The notes: a model not told the origin generated them from the sequence alone. DNA of 64,000 bases from Sphingomonas aliaeris (GCF_016743815.1 NZ_CP061035.1:2110501-2174500), one strand, 5' to 3'. Positions 1 through 8,891 are shown, numbered from the stretch's first letter. Program-made: numbers and translations.

Positions 1-1157
1 CGTGCACTTTCTTCGGCACCGCCAATTCGAACCAGATGATGATGGAGATGATGGGGCTCCACATTCCGGGCGCAGCGTTCGCCAATCCGGGCACGAAGCT
101 GCGTCAGGAACTGACCCGTGCGGCGGTGCACCGCGTCGCAAAGATCGGCTGGCAGGGCGAGGATTACCGACCGATCGGACGCTGCGTGGACGAACGCGCG
201 ATCGTGAATGCGGCGATCGGGCTGCTCGCGACGGGCGGGTCGACCAATCACCTCATCCACCTGCCAGCGATTGCCGCCTGTGCGGGCATCGTGATCGACT
301 GGGAGGATTTTGACCGGCTGTCCAAGGTCGTTCCGCTGATCGCGCGCGTCTATCCCAACGGGTCGGCGGACGTAAACCAGTTCGAGGATGCGGGCGGCAT
401 GCCGTACGTGATCCGCGAATTGCTGTCGGCCGGGCTGATGCATGGCGACGTGCTGACCGCCGGTGGTGAGACGATGGGGGATTTCGGGACGAAGCCCGAA
501 ATGCAGGGCGATGCGCTGGTCTGGCGCGATCCGGGCGAGAGCAAGGACGACAGCATCGTCCGGCCCGCGACTGCACCGTTCTCCGCGGAAGGCGGGTTCC
601 GGATCCTGGCCGGCAATCTCGGGCGCGCGTGCATCAAGGTGAGTGCGGTCGAACGGGATCGCTGGACGATCGAAGCCCCTGCCCGCGTATTTTCGGATCA
701 GGCGGCGGTGCAGGCGGCGTTCAAGGCCGGCGAGCTGGACCGCGACGTGGTAGTGGTCGTGCGCTTTCAGGGGCCACGCGCGAACGGTATGCCGGAATTG
801 CACAAGCTGACACCGCCGCTGGGCGTATTGCAGAACAAGGGCTTCCGCGTCGCTTTGGTGACCGATGGCCGCATGTCGGGCGCGAGTGGCAAGGTGCCGT
901 GCGCGATCCATTCCAGTCCCGAAGCGCTGGGCGGCGGACCACTCGGCAAGGTGCGCGACGGCGACATCATCCGCCTGTCGGCCGAGACGGGCGAGTTAAT
1001 GGCTCTTGTCGATCCGGCGGAGTGGGCCGCGCGCGAGTTCGCCGTGGCGCCTGCTCCGGCAATCGGCATGGGTCGCGAGATGTTCGCGCTAATGCGGACG
1101 ACGGCGAACGAAGCGGAGCGCGGGGGATCGGCGATGCTGGCGGCGATGGGATGGTGA
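1..1157 (+). CDS. edd: 6-phosphogluconate dehydratase (5' end cut by window)
   Basis: C-terminal part of the Entner-Doudoroff dehydratase that converts 6-phosphogluconate to KDPG. The reading frame is open from base 3 and begins inside the conserved CTFFGTANSNQ motif, whose Cys is an iron-sulfur cluster ligand in this family (IlvD/Edd). Further family motifs are LLATGGSTNH, DAGGMPYVIREL and VTDGRMSGASGKVP. About 385 of roughly 600 residues are present and the start lies outside the window. glk begins within its last codons and eda follows, so the three form one translationally coupled operon. Edd is chosen over the related IlvD because of this glk-eda context. Confidence 0.96.
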   Translation, partial: CTFFGTANSNQMMMEMMGLHIPGAAFANPGTKLRQELTRAAVHRVAKIGWQGEDYRPIGRCVDERAIVNAAIGLLATGGSTNHLIHLPAIAACAGIVIDWEDFDRLSKVVPLIARVYPNGSADVNQFEDAGGMPYVIRELLSAGLMHGDVLTAGGETMGDFGTKPEMQGDALVWRDPGESKDDSIVRPATAPFSAEGGFRILAGNLGRACIKVSAVERDRWTIEAPARVFSDQAAVQAAFKAGELDRDVVVVVRFQGPRANGMPELHKLTPPLGVLQNKGFRVALVTDGRMSGASGKVPCAIHSSPEALGGGPLGKVRDGDIIRLSAETGELMALVDPAEWAAREFAVAPAPAIGMGREMFALMRTTANEAERGGSAMLAAMGW

Positions 1158-2125
1158 CGCAGGTCGTCGCAGTCGATCTGGGCGGGACGCATGCGCGCTT
1201 CGCCATTGCCGAGGTCGATGACGGGCGGGTCGTGTCGTTGGGCGAGCCCGTCACGCTGAAGACGGCCGATTTCGCCAGCCTCCAGACGGCATGGCAGGCG
1301 TTCGGCGCGAGGGCCGATCGGCCCCTGCCCCGTGCTGCGGCTATCGCCGTCGCCTCGCCGATCGGGGGCGAGGTGATCAAGCTGACGAACAATCCCTGGA
1401 TCATCCGGCCGGCGCTCATCCCCGAGCGGTTGCAGGTCGACCGGTTCAGCCTGATCAACGACTTCGGGGCGGTGGGGCATGCCGTGGCGCAGGCGCGCGC
1501 TGACGATCTGCTGCACATCGCCGGTCCGGACGTGGCGTTGCCGGAGAACGGCGTGGTGACGGTCTGCGGTCCGGGTACGGGGCTTGGCGTGGCGCAGGTG
1601 CTGCGCGCCGACACCGGCTATAACGTGCTGCCGACCGAAGGCGGGCATATCGATTATGCGCCGCTGGATGCGATCGAGGATGCCTTCGTCAAACGGCTGC
1701 GCAAGACGTTCACGCGCGTATCGACCGAGCGGATCGTTTCCGGGCCCGGTATCGTCGCGATCTACGAAACGCTTGCGGATATCGAGGGCCGGGCGGTGCA
1801 ACGGCTGGACGACAAGACAGTTTGGGGGATGGCGCTGGACGGCACGGACAGTCTGGCGCTCGCTGCGCTGGATCGTTTCTGCCTGAGCCTCGGCGCGGTG
1901 GCGGGCGATCTGGCGCTGGCGCATGGCGCGGGCGGGGTCGTGATCGCCGGCGGGCTCGGACTCCGTCTGAAGGACCATTTCCAACGGTCCGGCTTTGCGC
2001 AGCGTTTTGCGGCGAAAGGCCGGTTCCAGACATTGATGGCAGCCCTGCCCGTCAAATTGATCATCCATCCGCAGCCCGGCCTTTTCGGCGCGGCCGCTGC
2101 GTTCGCACAGGAGCATAGCCGGTGA
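1151..2125 (+). CDS. glk: Glucokinase
   Basis: Phosphorylates glucose to glucose-6-phosphate in the cytoplasm and feeds the Entner-Doudoroff pathway encoded by its neighbours. About 324 residues, normal for bacterial Glk. An N-terminal phosphate-binding motif (VAVDLGGTHARF), the LINDFGAV motif with its catalytic Asp, CGPGTGLGVAQV and EGGHIDYAP are all present. The ATG at 1151 overlaps the end of edd; a GTG at 1154 giving a GTGA overlap is the alternative start. The 3' end overlaps eda by four bases (GTGA), so translation is probably coupled along the operon. Confidence 0.95.
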   Translation: MVTQVVAVDLGGTHARFAIAEVDDGRVVSLGEPVTLKTADFASLQTAWQAFGARADRPLPRAAAIAVASPIGGEVIKLTNNPWIIRPALIPERLQVDRFSLINDFGAVGHAVAQARADDLLHIAGPDVALPENGVVTVCGPGTGLGVAQVLRADTGYNVLPTEGGHIDYAPLDAIEDAFVKRLRKTFTRVSTERIVSGPGIVAIYETLADIEGRAVQRLDDKTVWGMALDGTDSLALAALDRFCLSLGAVAGDLALAHGAGGVVIAGGLGLRLKDHFQRSGFAQRFAAKGRFQTLMAALPVKLIIHPQPGLFGAAAAFAQEHSR

Positions 2126-2727
2126 GCGGTATCGAACAGATCATGCGGACCAGCGCCGTCATCCCCGTTCTGGTGATCGACGATATCGGCACCGCGCGAC
2201 CGCTGGCCGAGGCGCTGGTGGCGGGCGGTTTGCGCGTCCTGGAAGTCACGCTGCGGACCGACTGCGCGCTGGAAGCGATGCAGGAGATGAAAAAGGTGCC
2301 GGGGGCGATCGTCGGCGCGGGAACCGTCGTCGATACCGCGCAATTCGCGGCGGTAATGGATGCCGGGGCCGAATTCATCGTGTCGCCGGGCCTGACGGAG
2401 CGGCTTTCGGCACCGATCATCGAAAGCGGCGTGCCCTATCTGCCGGGCATCGCCAATGCCGGCGACATCATGCGCGGGCTGGACCTTGGCCTGACTCATT
2501 TCAAGTTCTTTCCGGCCGAGGCGTCGGGCGGTCTGAAGGCGCTGAAGGCGCTGGCTGCGCCTTTCTATCAGTGCCGCTTCTGCCCGACGGGTGGGATCAG
2601 CGAAGCGACGGCGCCTGAGTGGCTGGCGTTCGACCCGGTCCTGTGCGTGGGCGGAAGCTGGGTCGTCGGGGGCTCGATGGCGGATGTCGAGGCCAAGGCA
2701 CGTGCGGCGAATGTGTTGAGGGATTAA
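2122..2727 (+). CDS. eda: KDPG/KHG aldolase
   Basis: 2-dehydro-3-deoxyphosphogluconate aldolase, which splits KDPG to pyruvate and glyceraldehyde-3-phosphate. The product is 201 residues, a usual length for this class I aldolase. The Schiff-base lysine is K128 in the motif THFKFFPAEASGG, and the base-catalytic Glu is E41 in VLEVTLRT. The start is a GTG that overlaps the glk stop codon (GTGA). It is the last gene of edd-glk-eda and is followed by a palindromic repeat. Confidence 0.96.
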   Translation: MSGIEQIMRTSAVIPVLVIDDIGTARPLAEALVAGGLRVLEVTLRTDCALEAMQEMKKVPGAIVGAGTVVDTAQFAAVMDAGAEFIVSPGLTERLSAPIIESGVPYLPGIANAGDIMRGLDLGLTHFKFFPAEASGGLKALKALAAPFYQCRFCPTGGISEATAPEWLAFDPVLCVGGSWVVGGSMADVEAKARAANVLRD

Positions 2728-2753
2728 GCAGGATAGCGTCATCTTAAACCGGT

Positions 2754-2812
2754 CGTGCTGAGCCTGTCGAAGCACCTGTGCCCATGCTCCGCCCTTCGAC
2801 AAGCTCAGGACG
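2754..2812. repeat. REP-like palindromic element
   Basis: Left arm CGTGCTGAGCCTGTCGAAG at 2754-2772 and right arm CTTCGACAAGCTCAGGACG at 2794-2812 are near-perfect inverted repeats separated by 21 bases. Words of the type CTTCGACAAGCTCAGG are a familiar dispersed intergenic repeat of sphingomonad genomes. It lies between the convergent ends of eda and mltG, where it could act as a transcription barrier or mRNA-stabilising hairpin. Confidence 0.8.
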
Positions 2813-2890
2813 AACGGGGGAATGGGCGTAAACCTCGCCGGGACGGTAAAGCGAGCCGGTCATCCCCGCGCCGGGGACACTTGACGCAGC

Positions 2891-3859
2891 TCACATCTCG
2901 CCGCGTGAGCGCCTGATGGCGTACCATTTTTGTACGTTGGCGTTGTGCTGTTCTAGCGTGTCGGCGAAGGCATGGCCGCCGGTGCCGTCCGCCACGAAAT
3001 ACAGCGCGTTGGACTGCGCGGGGTCGAGCACGGCGTCGATGCTGGCGCGGCCGGGATTGGCGATAGGACCCGCAGGAAGGCCGGTCATCGCATAAGTATT
3101 GTAGGCGTTTACCGCGCGCACTTCCGACTGGAGGATGCGGCGACCGAGTGGACGGCCCCTGGTCAGCGGATAAATGATCGTCGGATCCGCCTGCAGCATC
3201 ATGCCGCGCTCCAACCGGTTGGAATAGACCGCGGCAACGGTGCGGCGCTCGGCCGCCTTGCCGGTTTCCTTTTCGACGATCGAGGCGAGAATCAGCGCCT
3301 CGCGCGGTGTCTTGACCGCGATGCCGGGTTTGCGCTTCGCCCAAGCATCGGCGAGATACTTGGTCATCGCGCGTTGCATGCGCTGGACCATCGCCGATCT
3401 TTCGTCGCCGCGCTGGAAGCTGTAGCTGTCCGGCAGGATCGAGCCTTCTTCCGGAACCGCGACCTGCCCGGTCATGCCATCGGCCTTCATCACCGCATCC
3501 CGGACCATTACCGACGGCAGGCCTTCCGGAATGGTGACGAAGCGCTGCAACGTCTTCCCGCCTTGCAGCATTTTCAGGATGTCGGACTGGCTGAGATGCG
3601 CCGGCAACCGATATTCGCCTGCCTTGATCCCTTCCCCGCCGCCGAAAACCCGGGCCAGCAGGCGGAAGTTGCTGGCGGATTTGATGGCGCCGGCCTTTTC
3701 GAGCTTCTCCGCCGCGCTGGCGAGGCTGGTGCCCGGCGCGATCTCGATCGAGATGTTACGCTCGAGCGGCCCCGCGCTGCCCCATTGCTGGATGAAGACG
3801 AAACTGCCCGCGATCGCCGCGAGCACCAGCAACAGGGCAAGGCAGCCGAACTTGCGCAA
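2891..3859 (-). CDS. mltG: Endolytic murein transglycosylase MltG
   Basis: Membrane-anchored lytic transglycosylase that cuts nascent glycan strands and sets their length. 322 residues: an N-terminal transmembrane segment (residues about 5-24), a LysM-like region, then the YceG catalytic domain. The catalytic Glu is E196 in LASIVEKETG, and the typical DPTIIYPL and YNTYAMTGLPAGPIANPG motifs follow. It starts four bases downstream of fabF and appears to be the last gene of the fab operon, an order often seen in alphaproteobacteria. Confidence 0.95.
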   Translation of the reverse strand: MRKFGCLALLLVLAAIAGSFVFIQQWGSAGPLERNISIEIAPGTSLASAAEKLEKAGAIKSASNFRLLARVFGGGEGIKAGEYRLPAHLSQSDILKMLQGGKTLQRFVTIPEGLPSVMVRDAVMKADGMTGQVAVPEEGSILPDSYSFQRGDERSAMVQRMQRAMTKYLADAWAKRKPGIAVKTPREALILASIVEKETGKAAERRTVAAVYSNRLERGMMLQADPTIIYPLTRGRPLGRRILQSEVRAVNAYNTYAMTGLPAGPIANPGRASIDAVLDPAQSNALYFVADGTGGHAFADTLEQHNANVQKWYAIRRSRGEM

Positions 3860-3863
3860 GGCC

Positions 3864-5120
3864 TCAGAGCGCCTTCATCACCAGAGATGCGTTGGTGCCG
3901 CCGAAGCCGAACGAATTGTTCAACACGGCGCGGACTTCCCGCTTGCGGGCCACGTGCGGGACCAGATCGACTCCCTCCGTGCCCTCCGACGGATTGTCGA
4001 GATTAAGCGTCGGCGGGACGATCTGATCGCGCATCGCCAGAATGCAGAAAATGCTTTCCACCGCACCCGCACCGCCGAGAAGATGACCGATCGCCGACTT
4101 GGTCGAGGACATGGACAGGCCAGAAATCGCATCTCCGAACAGCCGCTTGACTGCACCGAGTTCGATCATGTCGGCCATCGTCGATGTGCCGTGCGCGTTG
4201 ATATAATCGATGTCGGATAGTTGCAGCCCGGACCGCTTCATCGCCATTTCCATCGACCGATAGGCGCCCGATCCCTCGGGTTCCGGTGCGGTGACGTGGA
4301 AGGCATCGCCGGACAGGCCGTAACCGATGACTTCGGCATAGATCTTCGCGCCGCGCGCCTTGGCGCGTTCATACTCCTCAAGCACGACGACGCCCGCGCC
4401 TTCTCCCATGACGAAGCCGTCGCGGTCGCGGTCATAGGGGCGGCTGGCCTGTTCGGGGCGGTCGTTGAAGCTGGTGTTGAGCGCCCGCGCCGCAGCGAAG
4501 CCGGCGATGCCGATCGGACAAATCGTGCTTTCGGCGCCACCTGCGAGCATCACGTCGGCATCGTCCATCGCGATCATCCGCGCAGCGTCGCCGATCGAAT
4601 GCGCGCCCGTGGAGCAGGCAGTGACGACCGCATGGTTCGGCCCCATCAGCCCGTGCTGGATCGAAACCTGACCCGAGATCAGATTGATCAGACGCCCATG
4701 CACGAAGTGCGGGGAAACGCGCTTTGGGCCCTTCTCTGCCAGAACCAGAGACTCGCTCTCGATTCCGGGCAGTCCACCGATCCCCGACCCGATCGAGCAG
4801 CCCGCGCGATACCGCTCCGCCTCGGTCATGTCGGTCAGGCCCGCATCCTCGAGCGCCTGACCGGCGGCATCGATTCCGTAGACGATGAAGGGATCGACCT
4901 GACGCTGGATCTTGTGATCGACGCGCTTGTTGGGATCGAAGCCGTAGGGATGATCGGCCGGCTTAACTTCGCAGGCGATCAGACACTTTTGATCGGACGC
5001 ATCGAAGCGCGTGATCGGTCCGGCACCTGATTTCCCGGCGATGATGTTTGCCCACGCCGTCTCGACATCGGCGCCGAGCGGGGTGACGAGGCCAAGTCCG
5101 GTTACGACAACGCGGCGCAT
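3864..5120 (-). CDS. fabF: Beta-ketoacyl-ACP synthase II
   Basis: Condensing enzyme of type II fatty acid elongation. It joins malonyl-ACP to acyl-ACP in the cytoplasm. The 418 residues match the family length. The nucleophilic Cys is C169 in VTACSTGAHSIG; the two catalytic His are in NAHGTST and in the GHLLGGAGA segment; the glycine-rich NNSFGFGGTNAS closes the fold. acpP lies 135 bases upstream on the same strand, so its carrier substrate is encoded beside it. Confidence 0.97.
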   Translation of the reverse strand: MRRVVVTGLGLVTPLGADVETAWANIIAGKSGAGPITRFDASDQKCLIACEVKPADHPYGFDPNKRVDHKIQRQVDPFIVYGIDAAGQALEDAGLTDMTEAERYRAGCSIGSGIGGLPGIESESLVLAEKGPKRVSPHFVHGRLINLISGQVSIQHGLMGPNHAVVTACSTGAHSIGDAARMIAMDDADVMLAGGAESTICPIGIAGFAAARALNTSFNDRPEQASRPYDRDRDGFVMGEGAGVVVLEEYERAKARGAKIYAEVIGYGLSGDAFHVTAPEPEGSGAYRSMEMAMKRSGLQLSDIDYINAHGTSTMADMIELGAVKRLFGDAISGLSMSSTKSAIGHLLGGAGAVESIFCILAMRDQIVPPTLNLDNPSEGTEGVDLVPHVARKREVRAVLNNSFGFGGTNASLVMKAL

Positions 5121-5255
5121 GGTGGTTCTCCGTATCTTCTCAAATGAGAACGGCCCCCCGCCCCTGTGCGATATGCCGGGACGGGGAGCCGATCATGTCT
5201 TCGTGACGTCGTTGGGCGAGGGACACGCGGAAGCCGCGAAGCCCATGCCCGCCGA

Positions 5256-5492
5256 TCAGTCCTTGTGCTCGTCGATGAAGGTGATCGCGTCCTTGACGGT
5301 CGTGATCTTCTCGGCGGCATCATCGGGGATCTCGACGCCGAATTCTTCCTCGAACGCCATAACCAGCTCGACGATGTCGAGGCTGTCCGCGCCCAGATCG
5401 TCGATGAAGCTGGCGTCCTCGGTTACCTTATCGGCTTCGACGCCGAGATGTTCGACGACAATCTTCTTAACGCGGTCTGCGGTCTCGCTCAT
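5256..5492 (-). CDS. acpP: Acyl carrier protein
   Basis: Small acidic carrier that holds growing acyl chains on a 4'-phosphopantetheine arm. It is 78 residues long, as expected. The attachment serine is S37 in the canonical [17 protein letters not shown] helix. It lies between fabG (107 bases upstream on this strand) and fabF, the standard fab gene order. Confidence 0.97.
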   Translation of the reverse strand: MSETADRVKKIVVEHLGVEADKVTEDASFIDDLGADSLDIVELVMAFEEEFGVEIPDDAAEKITTVKDAITFIDEHKD

Positions 5493-5599
5493 GGTATCGT
5501 CCCTCTATCGCTGGGGGTTTGGGTAATGCCTGAACGCACGTAGAACGGGGTTGGAGGCGGCGCAAGGGGCAGGCGTCGTCCTATCTGAACGGAATGCCG

Positions 5600-6337
5600 T
5601 CAGATCATCGCCATGCCGCCATTCACATGCAGCGTCTGTCCGGTGACATACCCTGCCTCCTTGCTTGCGAGATAGACGACCGCGGCGCCGATATCCGCAC
5701 CCTCGCCCATCTTGCCGGCGGGAATGCGGGCATTCAGCGCGTCCTTCTGCGCATCGGGCAGCGCATCCGTCATCGGCGAGGTGATAAAGCCGGGGGCGAC
5801 GCAGTTTACCGTGATGCCGCGGCTGGCGAGTTCCTGGGCCAATGCCTTGGACATGCCGACCAGCCCGGCCTTGGACGCGGCATAATTCGCCTGGCCGGGA
5901 TTGCCCGTGGTGCCGACGACGGAAGTGATCGACACGATCCGGCCGAACCGCGCCTTCATCATCGGGCGGGCAGCGGCGCGGGCGAGGCGAAATGCCGCCT
6001 CCAGGTTCACGCGGATCACCGTGTCCCATTCCTCATCCTTCATCCGCATGACGAGGTTGTCGCGCGTGACGCCGGCATTGTTGACGAGGATGTCCAGCTT
6101 GCCGAGCGCCTCGACGGCGGAAGGCACGAGCGCGTCGACTGCCGCGCCGTCGGACAGGTCGCACGGCAGCGCAACGTGTTCGCCAGCCAGGGAGTCGCGA
6201 AAGGTCTCGAGCTTCGCGAGATTGGAGCCGGACACCGCCAACCGCGCGCCCCGTGCCGCGAGCGCCTGCGCTACGGCGGATCCGATCCCGCCCGATGCGC
6301 CGGTGACGAGTGCGGTCATTCCTGTGAGGTCGAACAT
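5600..6337 (-). CDS. fabG: 3-oxoacyl-ACP reductase
   Basis: NADPH-dependent ketoreductase of fatty acid synthesis, in the classical short-chain dehydrogenase family. 245 residues with the cofactor motif TGASGGIG (residues 12-19), NNAG (87-90), and the catalytic Ser139, Tyr152 and Lys156 in the NYAASKAG segment. Its ATG shares one base with the stop codon of the upstream GxxExxY gene (TAATG), so its translation now depends at least partly on reading of that inserted gene. Confidence 0.96.
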   Translation of the reverse strand: MFDLTGMTALVTGASGGIGSAVAQALAARGARLAVSGSNLAKLETFRDSLAGEHVALPCDLSDGAAVDALVPSAVEALGKLDILVNNAGVTRDNLVMRMKDEEWDTVIRVNLEAAFRLARAAARPMMKARFGRIVSITSVVGTTGNPGQANYAASKAGLVGMSKALAQELASRGITVNCVAPGFITSPMTDALPDAQKDALNARIPAGKMGEGADIGAAVVYLASKEAGYVTGQTLHVNGGMAMI

Positions 6338-6768
6338 TAGACTCTCCTGTGGATTTGGTTCACGCGAAGGCGCGAAGACGCGAAGGACGTATGTCCGTTT
6401 ACAACGCGCCGAAGGCCTTCTTTAAGGGTTTCGCCGCCGAAATTGATCAAGAGGCCCAAAGGGCGCTTCGTCAGGCGAAGATAGGTAAGCAATTGTTTGG
6501 CGTGAACGCCACTGAGGCGTTCGACGGACTTAATTTCCAAGATCAACAGATGATCGACAATGAGATCAGCCTTGAAAGCGGCGTTAAGCCGGATGCCTTC
6601 GAATTCGACATCGATCGGAACCTGACGGGCAATCCTGTACCCCACATCTTGCAGCTTCGCTGCCAGAACAAGTTCGTAGACGCTTTCAAGCAAGCCTGGA
6701 CCAAGATCGCGATGCAACCGCAGCGCGATATCGATCACATCGGCGGCAATGTATTCGATATCGCGCAT
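6337..6768 (-). CDS. GxxExxY-family protein in a repeat-bounded cassette
   Basis: 143-residue protein of the GxxExxY family. The signature GPGLLESVYE is at residues 23-32, followed by a nuclease-like strand pattern with ADLIVDHLLILEIKSVE. The family has an unproven role; a PD-(D/E)XK-like fold has been suggested. The gene interrupts the normal fabD-fabG neighbourhood. Near-identical 26-base inverted repeats flank it, and the repeat nearest fabG is translated as the last part of this protein. The stop codon overlaps the fabG start (TAATG). Function in the host is unknown. Confidence 0.85.
   Translation of the reverse strand: MRDIEYIAADVIDIALRLHRDLGPGLLESVYELVLAAKLQDVGYRIARQVPIDVEFEGIRLNAAFKADLIVDHLLILEIKSVERLSGVHAKQLLTYLRLTKRPLGLLINFGGETLKEGLRRVVNGHTSFASSRLRVNQIHRRV
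6361..6386 (+). repeat. Left inverted repeat of the GxxExxY cassette
   Basis: This 26-base GC-rich repeat is built on GCGAAG units. Its reverse complement matches 6777-6802 with one mismatch. It lies inside the 3' coding end of the GxxExxY gene, close to the fabG start. Confidence 0.8.
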
Positions 6769-6776
6769 TCTTCGTG

Positions 6777-6802
6777 CCTTCGCGCCTTCGCGCCTTCGCG
6801 TG
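6777..6802 (-). repeat. Right inverted repeat of the GxxExxY cassette
   Basis: The inverted partner of 6361-6386 (25 of 26 bases match). It lies just upstream of the GxxExxY start codon at 6768 and just downstream of the fabD stop at 6811. Together the two repeats bracket about 440 bases carrying one gene, which suggests a small mobile or mobilised cassette. Confidence 0.8.
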
Positions 6803-6810
6803 AAAAATCA

Positions 6811-7746
6811 TCACAGCCCCTTTGCGAGCGCCTCGAGATCGTCCATCGTGATGACGCTGGTGGTTTCGACGTCCGGCGCGATGCGTTTGACCATCGGGGC
6901 GAGGACCTTTCCGCCGAATTCTACGAAGCGATCGACCCCGGCGGCGTTCATTGCGAGGACCGATTCGCGCCAGCGGACCATGCCCGTGACCTGTTCGACG
7001 AGCAGCCGGCGGATCGTGTCCGGGTCACTCACGGGGGCGGCGGTGACGTTGGCGAAAACGGGCACCAAAGGTGCGGCGATGCGGGCGTGGGCCAGCGCGG
7101 TTTCCATCGCGTCGGCGGCGGGCTGCATCAGGGGGCAGTGGAACGGGGCCGATACCGGCAACAGGACCGCACGCTTGGCGCCCATGTCCTTCGCCATCGC
7201 AATCGCGCGTTCGATCGCGCCCCGCGCACCGGAAATCACGACCTGAGACGGATCGTTATCGTTCGCGACGGTGCAGACTTCGCCCTCTGCCGCCGCGGTC
7301 GCGATCGCCTGCGCCTTCTCGACGTCGGCGCCGAGCAAAGCGGCCATCGCCCCCTCACCCACTGGCACGGCTGCCTGCATGGCGCGCCCGCGATGCTTCA
7401 GGAGCACGGCGGTGGTCGAAAGGTCCAGCGCGCCTGCCGCACACAGGGCGGTATACTCGCCGAGCGAGTGGCCCGAGACGTAATCGGCCTTGTCGGCCAA
7501 GCGGACGCCGCCTTCCTGTTCGAGCACGCGCAGCGTTGCGATGGCATTCGCCATGATCGCGGGCTGGGCATTCTCGGTCAGCACCAATTGATCCTCCGGT
7601 CCCTCCGTCATCAGGCGGAAGAGATGCTGCCCCAGCGCCTCGTCGACCTCCTGGAAGACCGCCTTGGCGACCGGGCTGGCATCGGACAGCGCCTTGCCCA
7701 TGCCGACGGCCTGGCTGCCCTGTCCGGGAAAGATGAATGCACGCAT
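6811..7746 (-). CDS. fabD: Malonyl-CoA:ACP transacylase
   Basis: Loads malonyl groups onto ACP for fatty acid elongation. The 311 residues match the family length. The N-terminal FPGQGSQ motif, the catalytic Ser94 in GHSLGEYTAL and the catalytic His in SAPFHCPLM are all visible. It is the first gene of the minus-strand fab cluster. Its upstream region (7747-7915) is shared with the divergent RcnB-like gene and should hold the operon promoter. Confidence 0.97.
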   Translation of the reverse strand: MRAFIFPGQGSQAVGMGKALSDASPVAKAVFQEVDEALGQHLFRLMTEGPEDQLVLTENAQPAIMANAIATLRVLEQEGGVRLADKADYVSGHSLGEYTALCAAGALDLSTTAVLLKHRGRAMQAAVPVGEGAMAALLGADVEKAQAIATAAAEGEVCTVANDNDPSQVVISGARGAIERAIAMAKDMGAKRAVLLPVSAPFHCPLMQPAADAMETALAHARIAAPLVPVFANVTAAPVSDPDTIRRLLVEQVTGMVRWRESVLAMNAAGVDRFVEFGGKVLAPMVKRIAPDVETTSVITMDDLEALAKGL

Positions 7747-7915
7747 GGGTTTCGCTCCGTAATCAGGCGCGCCGGACTAGCCACGCGAAGGGCCCGCGGC
7801 AAGCTTGCGACAATTTGCGACCAATTCGTGCCGCTTCCGGGACAGGGCTGCGACACCCGGCTCCTAGATAGATGAGGACGCCAAGCACGGCGCCGGATGT
7901 TTCGGGAGTATCATC

Positions 7916-8281
7916 ATGAAGAAGTTCATTCTCGCCGCGGTCGCCGCAACGGTCGCCCTGAGCCCAGTCGCTGCCACGGTCGCTGAGGCGCAGGCCTATC
8001 AGCAGCAGCGCAAGACGACCGTCGTCCAGAAGCGCAACGGCACCGTCGTCAAGAAGACCGTCACACGTCAGCAGACGCCGCAATATCGCACCAACTGGCG
8101 CAAGGGCGAGCGCTTCAACCAGCGTCAGGCACGCAACTATCGCCAGATCGACTATCGCCAGTATCGCGGATTGAGGGCGCCCCCGCGCGGCTACCGCTAC
8201 GTCCAGTCGGGCAACGATGCGGTGCTGGTCGGGATCACCAGCGGCCTGATCGCCGCAGTAGTCGCCGGCGCGATCCGGTAA
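7916..8281 (+). CDS. RcnB-family secreted protein
   Basis: 121-residue exported protein. A clear Sec signal peptide (residues about 1-26, ending AEAQA) is followed by a very basic, Arg/Gln/Tyr-rich stretch and the RcnB-like core [29 protein letters not shown]. RcnB of E. coli is a periplasmic protein tied to nickel/cobalt homeostasis, but the many sphingomonad homologues are uncharacterised. No metal exporter gene is adjacent here. The strong GGGAG ribosome site lies just upstream of the ATG. Confidence 0.8.
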   Translation: MKKFILAAVAATVALSPVAATVAEAQAYQQQRKTTVVQKRNGTVVKKTVTRQQTPQYRTNWRKGERFNQRQARNYRQIDYRQYRGLRAPPRGYRYVQSGNDAVLVGITSGLIAAVVAGAIR

Positions 8282-8304
8282 GCACGACCGGTAGAAAGCC
8301 ATAT

Positions 8305-8336
8305 CGGGCGGGAGCTTGTCTTCCGCCCGGTTTGCT
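8305..8336 (+). terminator. Possible terminator of the RcnB-like gene
   Basis: Stem CGGGCGG (8305-8311) pairs with CCGCCCG (8323-8329) around an 11-base loop and is followed by the T-rich GTTTGCTGT. The U-tract is weak, so termination is only likely, not certain. Confidence 0.4.
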
Positions 8337-8352
8337 GTATGGACGCCGCGTC

Positions 8353-8390
8353 GGGGTGGAAAGCGCAATGCTTTTCCGCCCCGTCGTTTT
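8353..8390 (+). promoter_or_regulatory. Hairpin in the rpsF leader
   Basis: GGGGTGGAAAGC (8353-8364) pairs with GCTTTTCCGCCCC (8370-8382) around GCAAT and is followed by GTCGTTTT. It lies about 70 bases upstream of rpsF. It could be a second terminator for the upstream gene or an attenuator-type leader for the ribosomal-protein operon. I could not match it to the known S6:S18-binding rpsF leader motif. Confidence 0.4.
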
Positions 8391-8460
8391 GAAGACGACA
8401 GCCGGAGGGGCCCCCGCATGGTGCGGACGGTCAGCGATCGGCCAATACGAAGGACGAGAC

Positions 8461-8877
8461 ATGGCTCTGTACGAGCATGTGTTCCTTGCGCGCCAGGATC
8501 TGGCACAGGCGCAAGTGGATGCACTGGCGGAAAACGCCACCAAGATCATCAACGATAACAATGGCCGGGTCGTGAAGACCGAGAGCTGGGGCCTGCGTAG
8601 CCTGGCGTACAAGATCGCCAAGAACCGCAAGGCGCATTACGTGATGCTCGAAATCGATGCACCGGGCGAGGTCGTTGCCGAGCTGGAGCGTCAGACGCAG
8701 ATCAACGAAGACGTCATCCGCTACATGACCGTCAAGGTCGAGGCCCTCGAAGAGGGCCCGAGCGTGATGATGCGCAAGTCCGATCGTGACCGCGAACGTC
8801 GCAGCGACCGTGAAGGCGGCCGTGGCGATCGTCCCGAGCGCTCCGAGCGCCCGCGTCGCGACTTTGACGGCGAATAA
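8461..8877 (+). CDS. rpsF: Small ribosomal subunit protein S6
   Basis: 30S protein that pairs with S18 in the platform. The chosen ATG at 8461 has a good upstream purine-rich site (AAGGACGAG) and gives the canonical start [12 protein letters not shown]. The 138-residue product contains the S6 core, with GLRSLAYKI and [10 protein letters not shown], and a long Arg/Asp/Glu-rich C-terminal tail (residues about 105-138) typical of alphaproteobacterial S6. It is first in rpsF-rpsR-rplI. Confidence 0.96.
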   Translation: MALYEHVFLARQDLAQAQVDALAENATKIINDNNGRVVKTESWGLRSLAYKIAKNRKAHYVMLEIDAPGEVVAELERQTQINEDVIRYMTVKVEALEEGPSVMMRKSDRDRERRSDREGGRGDRPERSERPRRDFDGE

Positions 8878-8891
8878 GGAGCATATAGACA

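Noticed and set aside
2754..2812. Possible CRISPR or integration site at the palindrome after eda
   Set aside because: There is a single palindrome and no repeat-spacer array or integrase; it fits a dispersed REP-type element.
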